DNA of 64,000 bases from Leptasterias polaris (GCA_037783415.1 JAZGTN010000213.1:744001-808000), one strand, 5' to 3'; shown: positions 36,701-51,800, counted from the first letter of the stretch. Notes: generated by a model not told the origin, from the letters alone. Numbers and translations: made by a program.

Positions 36701-37596
36701 AGAATTGGTATAGGTTTTTCATGGGCATTGTTTTATCCATGTACATGTACATAAGGCCAATGTAAGTTTATTTTTAGAAAACCTGATTTAATGTCTGGTC
36801 ATATACTTTCAGTGGATATAATTGTATGCAATGTTTTTTCCTTATGTGTGAGGAATTGTTTTGTATCTTGTGTAGGTTATTGAATCTCAAGTAAGTCAAA
36901 TTGTGACATCGAGATGCTTTGGGTTTCAAGCTGTAAACCATATAAAATGTTATTTTCATAAATCCTTTCAAAGTCGCACTTGTACTTGTATTGTTTTTGG
37001 ACCACTCGGGTCGCGTGGTGATAAAGTAACGAACCTGTAGGGAACCCAAGTGCGCCCTCAGTGTTTATATTATGAAAAGGTAACTTTGGGGTCACGACTG
37101 TGGTCTCACTCTCTTTTCCTTTTGTAGCTTTTACACGAGAGAGCACATTATTTTCGCTCTGTATTTCTCTCCATTTGGTGGGGAGCATGGCTCTCGCCAT
37201 GCTCCACATACTATTTATCTGGGAGGGATAATGTCTTAGAACTCTCTGTGAGTGTCACTTTGTATTAAATTATATTTTGAATAGAGAAATATTGTGATTT
37301 ATAGGGCTGTTTCAATCAGTATAAATTATATTGTAAACTTGTGTGTGTAGCCAGCCTCATGTTGTGCTGACCTTTTGCCCTTTAGCTTTACATGAAGTGA
37401 ATGTGTGCATTTGTATTATATGCTATTTTGTATTCAATGTGCGGTGTTGCATTGGATTTGGATTAAATCAGTACAGGAGATTATTTTATAATTTATATTT
37501 ATAGAATTTGTTGCTTTTATTGTATTGTCTCTTGGTGAATCCTCGTCCTTTTTAAATAGAGGACCGGCCTCCTTCCCGTGTCTCTACAATAATAAT

Positions 37597-37631
<35 letters not shown>

Positions 37632-39787
37632 GAAATAACAATAACAATAATAAAGCTGTAACTGAAATCCATGCACATCAAATAAAAACAAACATTATTT
37701 CCCGAAATGTAAAACTAACTTTCACACAAAAGCCAAACATATTTGACAAAATTTCACCTTTGTTTTGCCAACGGCCAGCTGCAAGTATAGGAATGGAAAA
37801 CAGAAACAGGGGTACTCAATTTAACAACATACATTAACATTTTCAGCAAAAGAAGAAAATAAAATGGCCAAGACTGTGTACAGGCAATGTACAAAACTGG
37901 TAATTGACGACCACAGTTTGTTTATAGAGTGATCCATCGTGTAATAAATCAACTCGCCCCCACCTTTAGTGGCACCATTCAAGGTTCCCAGAAAAGACCC
38001 ATAAAACGAAAAGTGAAATCAACACTAAAGGTAAACAGTGCCTAAGACAGTGTCAAACTAGTCCAGGTTGTGATGTAAAGAAAATTCACGACACGGACTG
38101 GAAGAAGGTTGTTTATCTTCATTGCTACGCATTTTCCATTGTCTTGTTTGGACTGAGTCCTTAGTGTGACGTCACAGTGCCAGTTTGATTCCTAAGCGCT
38201 TAGGGTTTTTTGTGAACCACATTATTTTTGTCTAGCGTAAAAATGTGGGGTTTTTTTTACATTATGAAACCATTTTCATAGAGTTTTAATACTTAATTAA
38301 GTGTTATCATTACAGACTCGTTTACCTTTCTATAACAAAAGAAGAATAGTGTTAATTTTGTCCAAGTTGATCTTTAACTTTGATGGTACATCAAAGCGCA
38401 ATGAAAAAAGTACATGTATGGAGGTACAGTATGAAACCAAGCCAGTATGTTAGAGTGTTCACAAAACCATTTTCTTAAAAGAGTTATTCAACAAAATAAT
38501 CATAATTTTTTTGTTCAACAAATATCTCGGCCAAAGAGAAAAGTGGCGCGTAGAACAAATTTGCTTGGGCAATTCCCGCCAATTAAAAGGTCACCAGCCA
38601 AAATCCCATACGATGTGAATTACTTTGTGGCTGGTTCCAGATAAATTAATTTTGCATAACTTTTGCTACACTTGTCCACCTGTTTCTTAAGATTGTAGAA
38701 CAACTTGGGTGTATTTGACAGGCCAGTACCAATGTTGTACACATTCCTTATGTTTCTCGTGAATGACAAATGCACAAGATGTTGTTCATGAACAAATGTT
38801 CACTAGTGAAGCTTTGTGTTGCTCAAGAGAGTTAAAAAAAAAAAATAATAATTTAAAAGCGATGAATTGACTGAAAGTACATTCAAATTTCCAAACATTT
38901 TCTGTGAGTGTTACAAACCCAATAATTCAGCCACCTCTTACAGCTACAGCACACTTAAGGTCATGCTTCATGATGGAAAATGGGATGTTCAAAGTATTAA
39001 TACATACCGAACAATAATTCTCAGATTTAGGATTTTTCCAACTTTATTGATTTTGGGAGCCTTCCCCTCCCCGATCAAAAGTTTATGTTTCAATATCAAA
39101 AGGGGGGAAAGATGTCACTGATATGTGAATTACTTCAAGTGATTAATGACAATTACTGTAAATTGTTTAGGAGGCAGATGAAAGCATGAAAACACGACAC
39201 TCTCGAGCGTCACCATACAGCAAACTTCTTCAGTTCAAATTTTCTTTCACACATTGGTGCGGATATTTACGCACGGTTGGAAAATTTAGAAATCCGAGTC
39301 GGTCAAACAAATTAAAAATATAAAACAATAAACCACAAGGGAAACTGAAGACAGAAACACCAGGGGTTTAAAAAGAAAAACACACCAAAGCAATGGTTGC
39401 TAAATCTTTGAAAGGAGTTGGGGGGGGGGGGGCAGGGCAGGGGGAAAGGAAGATTATCAACGCAATTATTTTAGTTCTTCTTTTTACTTACTGGGAGAGT
39501 CTTCTGTCAGGAGATAACCAGAAAACAAGAAATAACACATTTAATGATCTGTTAAAATTCATGCGCTTTGAGTCAAATCTAAATTGCAATTATTTAATTA
39601 TTTCAATACAAATCCAACAGCACAATTGACGCCAATAACAGGATGAATAGGAAACGAGAAGAAATGCTCAGTCTAAAAGACGTGTGAAGAAAACCTAGCT
39701 TTAAGATGAGTTGTCAAGATTGCCAAAGTGATTTGTATTGGTACATCACACTTTGCTAAGCAATTAAGATTGATATAGTGGGTGTCT

Positions 39788-39827
<40 letters not shown>

Positions 39828-42800
39828 GTCAATCCTGGTCCAACCACAGTGAGTTTGAGTAGCTTTGGCAGCAATGTCTTGGCGCACCGAGGTGGTGAAC
39901 AAAACAAACATGACAAATGAGTCAACGTGAATGGTCAACATTAAGTAATGAGTTAAAACAACTACAAAGTAGAAACCCAACCATGAGATGATGGAGTATG
40001 AGAATAAAAGACCGGTGACGAGGTCTTAAACGTTTGTTTAGAACCGGCAGGGTTGTGGCCTAACAATAATGGACCAAGCCTTGGACTCGGTCCTTTATTG
40101 CACGGCCACGACCCTGCCAGGTTAAAGACCGAGTCATCTCTATTTTATTCCCATTCATAAATACCTTCCAAAGCATCCAAAAACCTTTAAAATTTTAGAA
40201 CAAATCTGACAGTTTAGCCTAAGCTCACCTGGACTCTGCATTGAATTTCTATGCATGTGTTGAGCGCCAAGTTGCTCCTTGCGCAAGTATGAAGCTTGCG
40301 TGCTTAAATTTCAAACAATCGCAGGCAAGTCTCAAACTTGTGTGAGCCAAACATGCGTTTAAAACATGGCCAGGTGATCTCCTCTCGGCCAATCAGAATG
40401 GATAAACTGTCCCCGGTATTTATAAATGAGGGATGGAAACAATGTCTAGTCAGACTAGTCAGTCTGACAAGGCTAGTCTGACAAGGGTGACTGCTTTCAA
40501 CTGTTCCTCACATCCCTTTTTTTAACATTAGTTGATTAAAGAATGTTAGAACGATAACATTTATTGGTGGTTAGTCAACATGAGTTCATAAGCTCAAAAT
40601 GTTGAAGCAACTGCTCAAAACGATACAGAAACTGCTCAAAACTTTGAAACTTCATTATTCAAGTGAATAAACAAAACGAATGGTTGTGAACACCGGACTA
40701 CAACACGTCAATCTGTGTTTGACAATAGTCTGCCCAACCACCAATGGAGAGTGCCAACTTCACAAACCCTTCACCACAGAGATGGTTTTGAAAGTACCCA
40801 GACAGGCCTGGAATTACAACTATAGGCCTACGTAGGATCTAAGCCTTTAAACCCCATCTTGAAACAGGAAAACTGCAGAAATTGCAAAGAAATTCAATAT
40901 TAATTGTGTTTTACCCTACACCGATATGTATTTTAAAAGCACTGTGTATTTTCCCTGAGTCCTGTGGAAACAAATCCATGGGCATTGTGACCGGGGTAGG
41001 ATTTGAACCCAAGACCTTTGCTATTCTAGAGCAGATGTCATACTGCTAGACCACCGAGCTTGCCCGGTAGCCAGAGGCCAGCATGAATCCTAACTGTTAG
41101 CAAAGGGTACCGTAACGATTCAATCAATGCTAGATTTGTATCAGAGATGACTGATGTATATTTTCTGCTTGACACACATCGATGTCAGGTCAATTCTTTA
41201 ACCCTGATGCAAATTAAACATCTATCAAATTTCAATATTGTTTTTCTGTTTGATATGGCACTACATCACAAATAAAAGGGAGTTCATGTTTGCTTTCAGG
41301 TGTCGAATTCCAGGCCAGACCGGTAAATTCAATTGACAAGCTTGATCAGTGTCATGTTAACATGGACTCGACAGTAAGATTAACCCTTTCCTTACCATAG
41401 GCGACTTTAGTCGACCAAGCTTACACACAAAAAAGCACTCAAGCCTGAGCACAAAGGCCATTTGTAATAAAGCTATAGTTTTGTCCATGTTTGCCCTCCA
41501 TACCCAAGCTTACCATCATTGGAAAGGGGAAGATCGGATCTTTCCAATGATGGTCAAATAAAATAAGGTTGCTATTTTGCTATTTTTACCATAAATAGGT
41601 CATTGTATAACTGAATGTAATGTTAAACTATGTACTTGATCTCTTCAAACTGGAGTTGAAAGATCCGAAATGCCAAACACCTACGGAGCGCGATATACTT
41701 GTGTAAAAAAAAGTGTTTGAGATTACAGATCACACCAAGGAAAGAAAGACAAAGAACTTTGACATTTATTGACCGATCTCTATGATTTTTGAATTATAAG
41801 AAAGGAAATTCAATAAGTGAGAACTTTTTCATTACTTATTTTGCTGTAAAACAATGTTTTCAAGGAGATAATGGGGTTTGTAAAAATGACCTTTGAACGA
41901 AAGCTTTATGTTGTGTAAGAATGTGTGCTTCACGCTTGAGTGGTCAAACAATGCAGTTATCAGCAGTTGTTTATGTCCAAACAATTCGGTAAGGAAAGGG
42001 TTAACACAAACATTTGATTTTACAAAAAAAAAGTTAATTGTGAACTCATGCACTGCTTCGGTCGGTTAAAGTGAAGCCAACAAAGATTTAATTGTGTACC
42101 TTGGTGTTACAAGAAGTACCAGGACTTCCTTGTATCTCACTTATTTGGAAGTGCTTGGGAATGGTTAGAGTTCTGAGTGGCGCTGTGGTATTGGTGCTGC
42201 CTTCTACAGATAGGTCTGCTGCTGTTTCGGGTTCTGAACAAACAGTCTGAGGGCTCGTTGATGATGACTTATCAAGGCAGCTAGTACATGGCGACTCAAA
42301 AACCAACTTTCTCTTTCTAAGAAGGCGATAAAGGGAGGCTTCCTGAACTGTCAAGGACTGCTGATCACAAGGCTGTCCACAAGTGTCTTCTTGAAATGTG
42401 GATGGAATTCTATCCAAACCAGTTGAGGGGTGTTCAGCTGAAGTTCTTGGACTGGTGTTTGGGCTTGCATAGAAATAATTCATTGTCTTCTCTCTTGAAG
42501 GACACTTGGAACTCTTTTCAGGGAGCTTCTCACCAAAATAACTGGCAGCTCTTTCAGAAATATAACTCTGCTCAGATTTGGATACAGTAAATGTTTTCCT
42601 TGTGGCAATGCTTGTTTTGGGCCTCACTGCTTGTCCAAGCTCTTTATGTAACACGGCGCCTTCTCTCTCAAATGGTATCGAGCTTCTTATCTTGTCTGAA
42701 AGGCTGGAAGAAGATGCAGCATCTTGAAGAGGAGGAGAGAGCTCCTCCAACAGGTGCGTTGGAATACTTTTGCACCTATAGGGGCTACTAGTTGACTGCT

Positions 42801-45800
42801 TCTGTTTTGCAGATAGAGGTCTTCCTTCTTCAATGCTGTCTTTACTTCCAGTTGGGATCGACCTACCAACCTCACTTGAATAGGAAGGCAAATGTACTTT
42901 GTGCAAATCTTCAGTTGTTACACCATAACTTTCTTGGCTACCAATAAAATAAGGCTTTGCATTCCCATTTTTACGGACAATTTTAACAATCCGTTGATTC
43001 ACGTAGTGCCCAGGAGATGTAGATGGTTCTTGGGAGGAACAGACACTTGGAGATTGTACAGCTTTAACTGTTGGAGACGTAATGGAAGGTCTATCAAGGT
43101 TGAAGACAGATTCTCTAGACCTTGATTTTGAACAATTTACGACAGTGTGATAGCTGGATGCTGTTGGCCATGAAGTAGTTGACGATCCCAAATCTGTCAT
43201 ATTTCCTGCCAGAGCTGTTGTGTCATCTCGTTTTCCAAATATAGAAGACGGTTCAACAGAACTTCCTTGGGTTTTCTTGTTTGCCTGTTTGGCATCAGAG
43301 AAAGCCAGATCCCTGGTAGATCCTACATGAGACTTTGCTCGAGACTCATCACAAGAAGGCATTGGTGGGGATCTCCAACAGAGCAAATCTTGTTTGGGTA
43401 CAAAAGTAACCACTTGTTCGACAGGCTTCTGGGATCTTTCAACCGAATCAACGACATCAAACTTGACTTCAGAACTTTGAGTCTGGAACATCTTCTCTTT
43501 GGCCAACTGTAATGCCCGCAAAGCCTTTTTGGAGACACTCTCTGATGCACTTTTTGTCGCACAATGGCTGCTTTTGGTATTCGCCTGAACAGAAGAAGTG
43601 ATAGCACATCCCCGTTTACTGCGCAGTCCTTGCCTACTCGTGTTCTGCCTTTTAGTTAAAACTATTTCTATCTGACGCTTGCTTGCAGTGAATCTCTTGG
43701 GTCTCCTGAGCACCTCAGCAGTGCTTTGAAATTCCTCTGAATCTGAAAATACCTCTGCCAAAGTAAGCTTGGGTTTTTGTCTTGAGCCTGCTTTGTCTTC
43801 TCTCATGGGAAGACTTCTACTGTATTTTTCTCCGAAAGGTACCTTGGCGTTCCATCTGTCTCTACTGAAAGTGCTCACAGCATTCATTCTGCCACTATTT
43901 GAACAATGATCAGCTAACCTAGTTTTGGGACTACTAGTCTTCCTATTGCAAGTGTCATTCTTTTCTTTGCTGGAATACAGATTTGGACTAGTTGAGCATG
44001 AGAATGGTGCTGTTGACGCCATACTAACTATTGAAGGTTTAACTTCTCTTCCTTCTTTTGAACTTACACATTCTTTTTCATTTTTCTCTTCTTTGTTGAC
44101 ACCTGATGTGCTCGTTTGTCTGACAAAATCACAAGACAGTAATCTGGGATTGTTCTTTTTTACCTTGTCATCAAGAAAGCTGGTCATAACTCCCTGTTCA
44201 ACCCAATGAGGTAGGAAAGAGGGAGACTGATCAGGTGGAGACGTACATGTTACACTCACCTCCTCCTCCTGTGGAGTGTCTTGAATGCTCTCACATGAGT
44301 CATCAGTAAGAGTCTGTTCCTCGGGACTGAAGACCATGCTCACTACCGACATATCATCAACACAATCATTATTCTGTTCTCTAGGAACAGCTAACTCAAT
44401 GCTTCCATTTTCTTTTCTTGAAGATGCTTGGGAGGCAATCTTCTCGACATCATTGCAGTCATTGGTAAGAGTTTGTCTCTCAGGACTGCAAACCATCTTC
44501 AGTGAAGGTGAATCCTCCACACAAAAAACTCTCCGCTCTCCAAGAGAGGTCAACATAGTGGCTTCTTTTTCCTTTCGAGAAATTCCTGAAGAAGTCATCA
44601 ACTTGACATCCTGTTTGTCCACATTAGCATGTACCTTTGAGTTCTCACTATCATTACTACCAAAGAAACTCATAGATTCCCTTCCGCCATTACCTGAACC
44701 ATAACCAACTAAAGTACAAGATTCAGGAGAGCTGTCAATTTTTTCTAGAATTTTCAAGCGTGTGAATGAATGCACTGGTGTCATAGCAACTGGTAAAGCT
44801 CCATCAGCTTTTTCTTTTGATAATCTTAAAACACCACTTGTGTTTTCGTCTTCTTCATTGATACATATTGTGCTGGTTAGTTTGTCAAAAACACGGGAGC
44901 GTGATCTGAGCTTGGTAACCTCGTCTGCAAGAAAGCTGTTCATAATTCCGTATTCAACCCCACAAGGAAGGAAAGAGATGGACTCATCAGGTGATGTAAC
45001 ACTTGACTCATCAGGTGATGTAACACTCAACTCATCCTGTGGAGTGTCTTGAATGCGCTCACATAAGTCATCAGTAAGAGTCTGTTCCTCGGGACTGCAG
45101 ACCATGCTCACTACCGACATATCGTCAACACAATCATTATTCTGTTCTCTAGGAACAGCCGACATGGTTCTTCCATTTTCTTTTCTTGGTGATGTTGGAG
45201 AAGCAATCATCTTGACATCCTGTTTGTATTCTTCAACTGCAGAATTCTTGCAGCTGCATTTATCATCCATCGCAAATTGTTCTATCGTACAATCTTGAGA
45301 TGGTTCTGATACATGTCTAAATGGTTCTAATAATGTTGAACTACTGGAAGTATTTGTAGGTCCTATAGCTATTACTTCTTCCAATGTTTTGTCTAAGTTC
45401 TTCGGACAATTTGTTACCTTTAAACTTTCTACACTACACTCTGAGGAAGTTTCAGTTTTTATGTCGATGTTGTCTATCTCCACTTTGAAAGTGGATGATT
45501 CTTGTAATTTCATTCTGGTTTTGTCTTCTTTTTTAAGGTCCTTCCTGTATGCCGAGTCTACTCTAATGTCACTGTTAACTGTATTTGACACATCTTTCTT
45601 TACATTATCATTTGGTTTAGTCTCCACTGCCCGGGTAGTTTGGGATACTTTGCCAACTGCAATTATAGGGGTTTCTAAGTCATTGTTATCAAAGTTGGCC
45701 ACTGTGGGTACGGCAATACTGCCTGGTTCCTCTGCTGACATGTATACGAATGGGTTTGTGTAGTATAACTGCGAGTAGCATGCATAGAGATTCACATTAT

Positions 45801-48800
45801 ACATGTAATGGGAATATTGTCCAGCATTGAAATGCACCCCATAGTTAGAGTTTACTATACCTTCACTATCTATTCCTGGTACTGGAGGCTGCTGTCTCAT
45901 AGGCCCAGGTCCCATATTGTTCAGTCCAGGTCCCATGTTGATAGGTCCAGGTCCCATGTTGATAGGTCCAGGTCCCATGTTGATAGGTCCAGGTCCCATG
46001 TTGTTATGTCCAGGTCCCATGTTGTTAGGTCCAGGTGCCATGTTGTTAGGTCCAGGTGCCATGTTGTTAGGTCCAGGTGCCATGTTGTTAGGTCCGGGTC
46101 CCATGTTGTTAGGTCCGGGTCCCATGTTATTTGGTCCGGGTCCCATATTATTAGGTCCAGGTACCATGTTGTTAGGTCCAGTTGCCATGTTGGTAGGTCC
46201 AGGTCCCATGTTATTAGGTCCAGGTCCCATGTTGTTAGGTCCAGGTGCCATGTTGTTAGGTCCAGGTGCCATGTTGTTAGGTCCAGGTGCCATGTTGTTA
46301 GGTCCGGGTCCCATGTTGTTAGGTCCGGGTCCCATGTTATTTGGTCCGGGTCCCATATTATTAGGTCCAGGTACCATGTTGTTAGGTCCAGTTGCCATGT
46401 TGGTAGGTCCAGGTCCCATGTTGTTAGGTCCGGGTCCCATGTTATTGAGTCCAGGTGCTATATTGGTGTTTACATGTCCCATGTTGCTGGCCATTTGCCC
46501 TGAAGACCCATATCCCATGTTATTTCCACCCATCCCAAACACTTGTCCACCATTGTTGCCTTCTGGGCAAGGACCAGCCATTCCAGTTCCACTGTTTTGT
46601 GTTCCATATCCCATGTTATACTGACCAGGTCCCATACTTGATTGCATGAGATTGCCATTGTATCCGTATCCCATGTTATACTGCTGTTGGACACAATTTG
46701 TGTTCTGCTGAGGGCCAAAGGGTAAATTGTTCGATGCCTGTTGCATGAAACCCTGAGTTGCCTGCCCCTGCTGTGTCATCATGTTCAAGTTCCCTTGAGG
46801 TTGTTGGGGGTACCCCTGATAGGGTACACAGCCTTGGCTGCTATTATTGTACTGGAGATTGGGGGTTGGATGCTGCATGTAACCTGTTGTGTTTTGGGTC
46901 TGAGGTACACAGGGTTGCTGTTGTGTCATAGTTTGATGGCTGTACGGGTATGTCTGGTTGGTTGAGTTCTGATGCGCAACAACAGGATTGAAGACTTGCT
47001 GCTGATTGGTTCCGGTGTTATGTGAGCTCGCCTGAACTGTTGGCCATGTGGTCTGCGTTTGATGAGTGCTCTCTTTGCTCGAAGTTGGTGTACTAGCGTA
47101 TGAGCGCTTGTGAGCTGATGAAGTGTGGCTGGTACTCCGATTCAGCAGAGTGGGTATTCCCGTTCCAGTGGCTGGCTCTTCCTTCTTCTTATCGTCCTCC
47201 CCTAGAAGTTTTGCACACATGTCTTCAACGGCTTTTTCATCATCACTGCTGAGTTTCTTTTCAGCAACTGTCTGTGTGTCGCTTGGTTCTTCCTCTCTTG
47301 TTGCATCAGTAGTATCTTGGATGTCTTCTGAAGTAGCATCGGTTGATGGGTTTGTTGTTGATGTATCAAGCAATGGTTCGGGGGAGTTTGTGTTTGAAGT
47401 CTTTGCCTTCTCAGTCTTGCCTGATTTCTTTGGTCGCTTGCCCCAGAGCTTCATTGTGAACTTCCCCCATTTACAGCTATCAGGGGTTGATGGGGTGACA
47501 ATCTTTTCTCGCTTCATCTTGGTCGAAGAAGCAGCAGGCTTAACAGGTGATCTCTCTGGACTAAGTCTAAGTTCTACTTTTGATGGTTTAAATTCAGTGT
47601 TCTTTTTAGGCTTTGTTGATGGTCTGTTGTCCACAAGTTTCCAACTGCTCCCATTTGTGTTGTGTTCCTTGACTGTTGGTTCTCTGGGAAGACTGTCATT
47701 TTGGTTGTAGTCTACAGTGGATGGGATTGTCACTTTGGTACCACGCGCCTCAACGAGGTAAAAATTGGCCGTCATATTGCTTGAGGTGTCCTGGGTTTTA
47801 CAAGACTGAGCTCGTGCGGTTGTCAACAACTGCTGAACAATTAAAGGGATATCTGGTTTTGATGAATACTCTGGCATTTCTGGCATCTTTTTGACCTTTT
47901 CTATGGGGCTAGAATGGTCAATCACGCTGAAGTAAAGATCCTCAACTTTTCTCTTCATATCTTGTTTAATTCCAGATATCATCACATCCATTTGATCTGA
48001 GCTTGCGTACGGATTTTCTGGTGAATTTCGAGGACTTGCGAGAACACCAGTCAGCTTCACCAGTTTGGGAAGGTGCGACGAGAAACACGTTGTCATCTTT
48101 TCCTGTTGTTTTCTAGGCATGGTATCAGATTCTAAACAGTACATCATCTTGGATGTAATATCCATCATGATGTCATTGATGGTATGAGACGTCAAGTCAT
48201 CCCCATTGACTTGTCCTTTCTGAAAGGGGTTTATATTCAAGGACAGACAGCGTGGATCACACGGCACTGCCTCGGTAACTTGCAGAGACTCTGGCAGATC
48301 CAGGGTGCGCAGCTCTGACCAGAATGCATCCAGTTCATACTTGATGTCTTGCAATCTCCGACTGACTGAAGTTGGCGACAGTTTGGCCAGATGCTCCCCA
48401 AGATAACTCTGCCTTGTCTTGATGTCTGCGATGGTGTCTGCAGAAATGTTGAAGATGGCATCCTCCAGTTCAAGGAGCGCAATAGTGACCGAGTTTTCAA
48501 GACTCATCTCACGTTTCTTGCTGCCCTCTGGATTATTTGTGTGTGTGAGTTGAACAGAGCCATTCTCTTCACCGTTTGACTGTTGTTTTACAGTCTTTGA
48601 AATGTTCTCAATGGGCTTTAGGAGAGTATCTTTTGGGTCATCCGTGTCATCTCTGGGAATGGTGATCACAAGGTTCGGTTGGTCTCTTAAGAAGGCATTG
48701 TCCATAGGATTCGTCTTTGAAAACATCCTGACATCTCCATGAAGCAAGCTCTGTTGAAGCGGTGGAGAGTTGCTCCGGTCAACTACCACTCTTGAATCAC

Positions 48801-51800
48801 TCTCGTTACAGATCTGCACCGTGAGGAGCTTCTCTTTACGGTAAGGAGGATTTCTCACCTCATCACTCACCGCGACATCCTGTTTGGTTTTCGTGAGAAT
48901 CTCTTTGTCATCCTCCTTGGTTTTAACGCTGTTGACTTCCTCAAGCAAAAGTGTCCGCTTTGTGTCTCCAGCGACAGTAACCTGAATGTTGGAACATGAT
49001 GGTGACAGAGCTACCTGTCTGACATCCAAGATAGGGTCTACTTCCTGCGTGCCAGGGGTTTCGGGTTGTCTTCCTTTGCCTTTATACTCCAACAGACTTA
49101 TCTTCACTTTCTTGGCTGCATCAGTTGCACTGTCCGGTTCAACGGAAGAACCACTCTGGCAGTTTTCCTTCTCAGTTGACGAGTCTATTGAATGCTTTTG
49201 ACTCCCTTTGAGAATGGACTTGGTTCGCTTCTCCTTGGGCAGTGCAGGTGCACTGCTACCAGCATGCACTGTGGAACTGGACCGAGATTGTTTTTGCGGT
49301 GCAGCCGCTGATGGAGTAACGGAAGCTGGGGATTCAGATTGCTGGGGTGTCTTGCTGGGTTCACTCTGGGAGTGCTTACGCATAATTCTTGGGTCACGTG
49401 ACAGGTTAATGGAGCTAGACACCAGAAGGGAATCTGTAAGATGAGAACGACAAATAATCAAGGTCAAATGCTATCTGATCAAGTTACCACTAAATGAGGT
49501 ATCGTTGGTTTTTCTCATGGCTGATGTCTTTTTAAGCCAAACCTTTTCCAAACTAAATTAGTGGATGTTTATGAACACCCCGAACAACATTGAAAGAATC
49601 CAGAGGGATGTCATTAAGCTAATTTAGGGGATGATTACAATGACTACCTCATTACAATAGATTATCTCAATTTACCCAGTCTGAGCAATCGACACAGGTC
49701 ACTGTGTTCTAAATTAGCCTCAGAGTTAACTGCAAAACAGACTATGTCGCACTTCCGCCCACGTCCCAAAAACTCACAGGGTCCTTTGCAAAACTAATTT
49801 AATATCTCAGCCAAAATGTAAAACTAGCAGACTCAGAGATAGTGTCGTCCCTTATTTAATAAATCTGTTTAATTCTCAGTAATTGTCACACTCTAGTAAT
49901 ACATTTAAGGCAGTTTTCACTTCTTCAATTTGTTTTTTGCCTTTAGTAATTTTTTTTTCTCAGATTATAACTAAAAACCCGATTCCTGTATTTTGTAACC
50001 TTTTTTATTTTAAACTGTTGCAATTCAGCCATGTGGCAGCTTATTACAAGTCTATAAATAAACCATTCTATTATAAATGTTTTTTTATGTTTGCAGTCAG
50101 TTGACCTGGCTTCAGTATAAATATGCCCCTGGACAATCTACATGTATAGTGTAAGCTGCAAAGGCATGCACATACCGTTCTATGCTTCGTTTTGTACAAA
50201 ATCATTTAAACGTGCAACATAAACGCTGTCAGAGTGTTTAAACATAGTCTGACGAACTTGTTTCAAAAGAGGGCACTATCAGATAATTGCGCAGAGCCTG
50301 CAAATTTTATGGCCCTATTTAAACTGGTTTGTCTCTCGCAACTTTGAAACTTGCGTGCTATAGATTGAAACTTAGCGGCGCAAGTTGGAACTTGTGCAAG
50401 GAGCTACTTAGAAGAATGGTATTTATGAATGGGAATAAAAGAGTGGTAACTCAGTCTTGGACATTTCCTGGCCGGGCCATGCCTGTGGTATAAAGAACCT
50501 CTCCTTTGGCACAGTCCTTTACCGCACATGGCCACAACACTGCTGTTTTATAACAAACGTTCAAGACCTCAACCCGCCATTTCATGTACATACCTTTGGA
50601 TGTGGCTGGCTTGGCAGGGGTGTAAAGTTGATTAAGGACAGATGAACTACCCAGTGTGTCTACCACGTTGTTGTTGAGAGGCGTATTGGCTGCTGTAGGG
50701 ACGGTGTTTAATACAGGCTGTGACGAAAACTGATATGCTGGGATTGTGTTGATATGTTGTTGCTGATGATCCCTAGTGGACATAATACAATACAAAATGT
50801 TTTAGTATGTCTTATAAATAATTTTGAGTTGAACAAAGTTAAAATTGACTAGAGCAGGACTTGAACCTGCAACCTCTGGATTGACAAGGCGGCACTCTAC
50901 CAACTGAGCTATCTAGCCCTAATGTTGGCCATCTCCCTATTTTGTCAATATCTTTGTTTGGGGGATGCCAGTCACAAACCATACAATCTGTATCCAGGGA
51001 TCACACCCAAGTTTACGATACAACCTGGGAAGCAGCAGCAAAGGGGATCGCTTTATTAAAGAGATGTGACTTTTTATTTCAAATATCAAGTAATAAACCA
51101 CAAGGGAAACTGGGTATATTTTAAATAATATTGGGTTGAACAAAGAAAAATTTATTTTAGAAAAGCTTGACTTGTTCCTGCAAGCTCTGGATTAACAAGC
51201 CAGTGCTCCAACTGAGCCATCTAGCCCTGTTGTAGGAGGTCTCGCAGGTGATCCCTCTGCTGTTGCACTTTACAGAATTCTTAGGTAAGCAGCACTATGA
51301 AATTGGGCCCTGGTTGATTCTGGGGATCGGCATTGGTTTAATGCAATCAATCAAAAGTCATTTATAGAGTGCTAAAATCAAAAGTTTGCTCTAAGGCGCT
51401 GAGGCACAGTTGAATGGTTTAGTAAGCCTGCTGGAACAGGTGAGCTTTAAAGAGTGTCTTGAATGAGGTGAGTGAGCTGGCATTTCTGATCTGTACAGGA
51501 AGCTTATTCCACATTTCCACGATTTCTCTGCAAAAGTTGAATAACGAGTTCTTGTAACCAAAAGCCCAATACACAGTGTATCTTCTGGTTACAGCATTAG
51601 TCATTCTCGATGGTCCTTTGGTTTCATCACCAAATGCCTAGTTCACATTACTTCACACAAATTGCAGAAGCAAACTAAATTTTCTTGAGTCACAATATAG
51701 AAAACAGCACATACTGCCTGAATGAAACAACCTTCAGTGGTACCTGGCCCTGCCTTTCACCTAGAATCCTGCCTCCGACCGGAGCCTTACATGAAGGTTG

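Noticed and set aside
45917..46624. 235-codon plus-strand frame of GPxMLxGP repeats
   Set aside because: It is the antisense of the coding 21-bp minisatellite in E6; openness follows from the period being a multiple of three.
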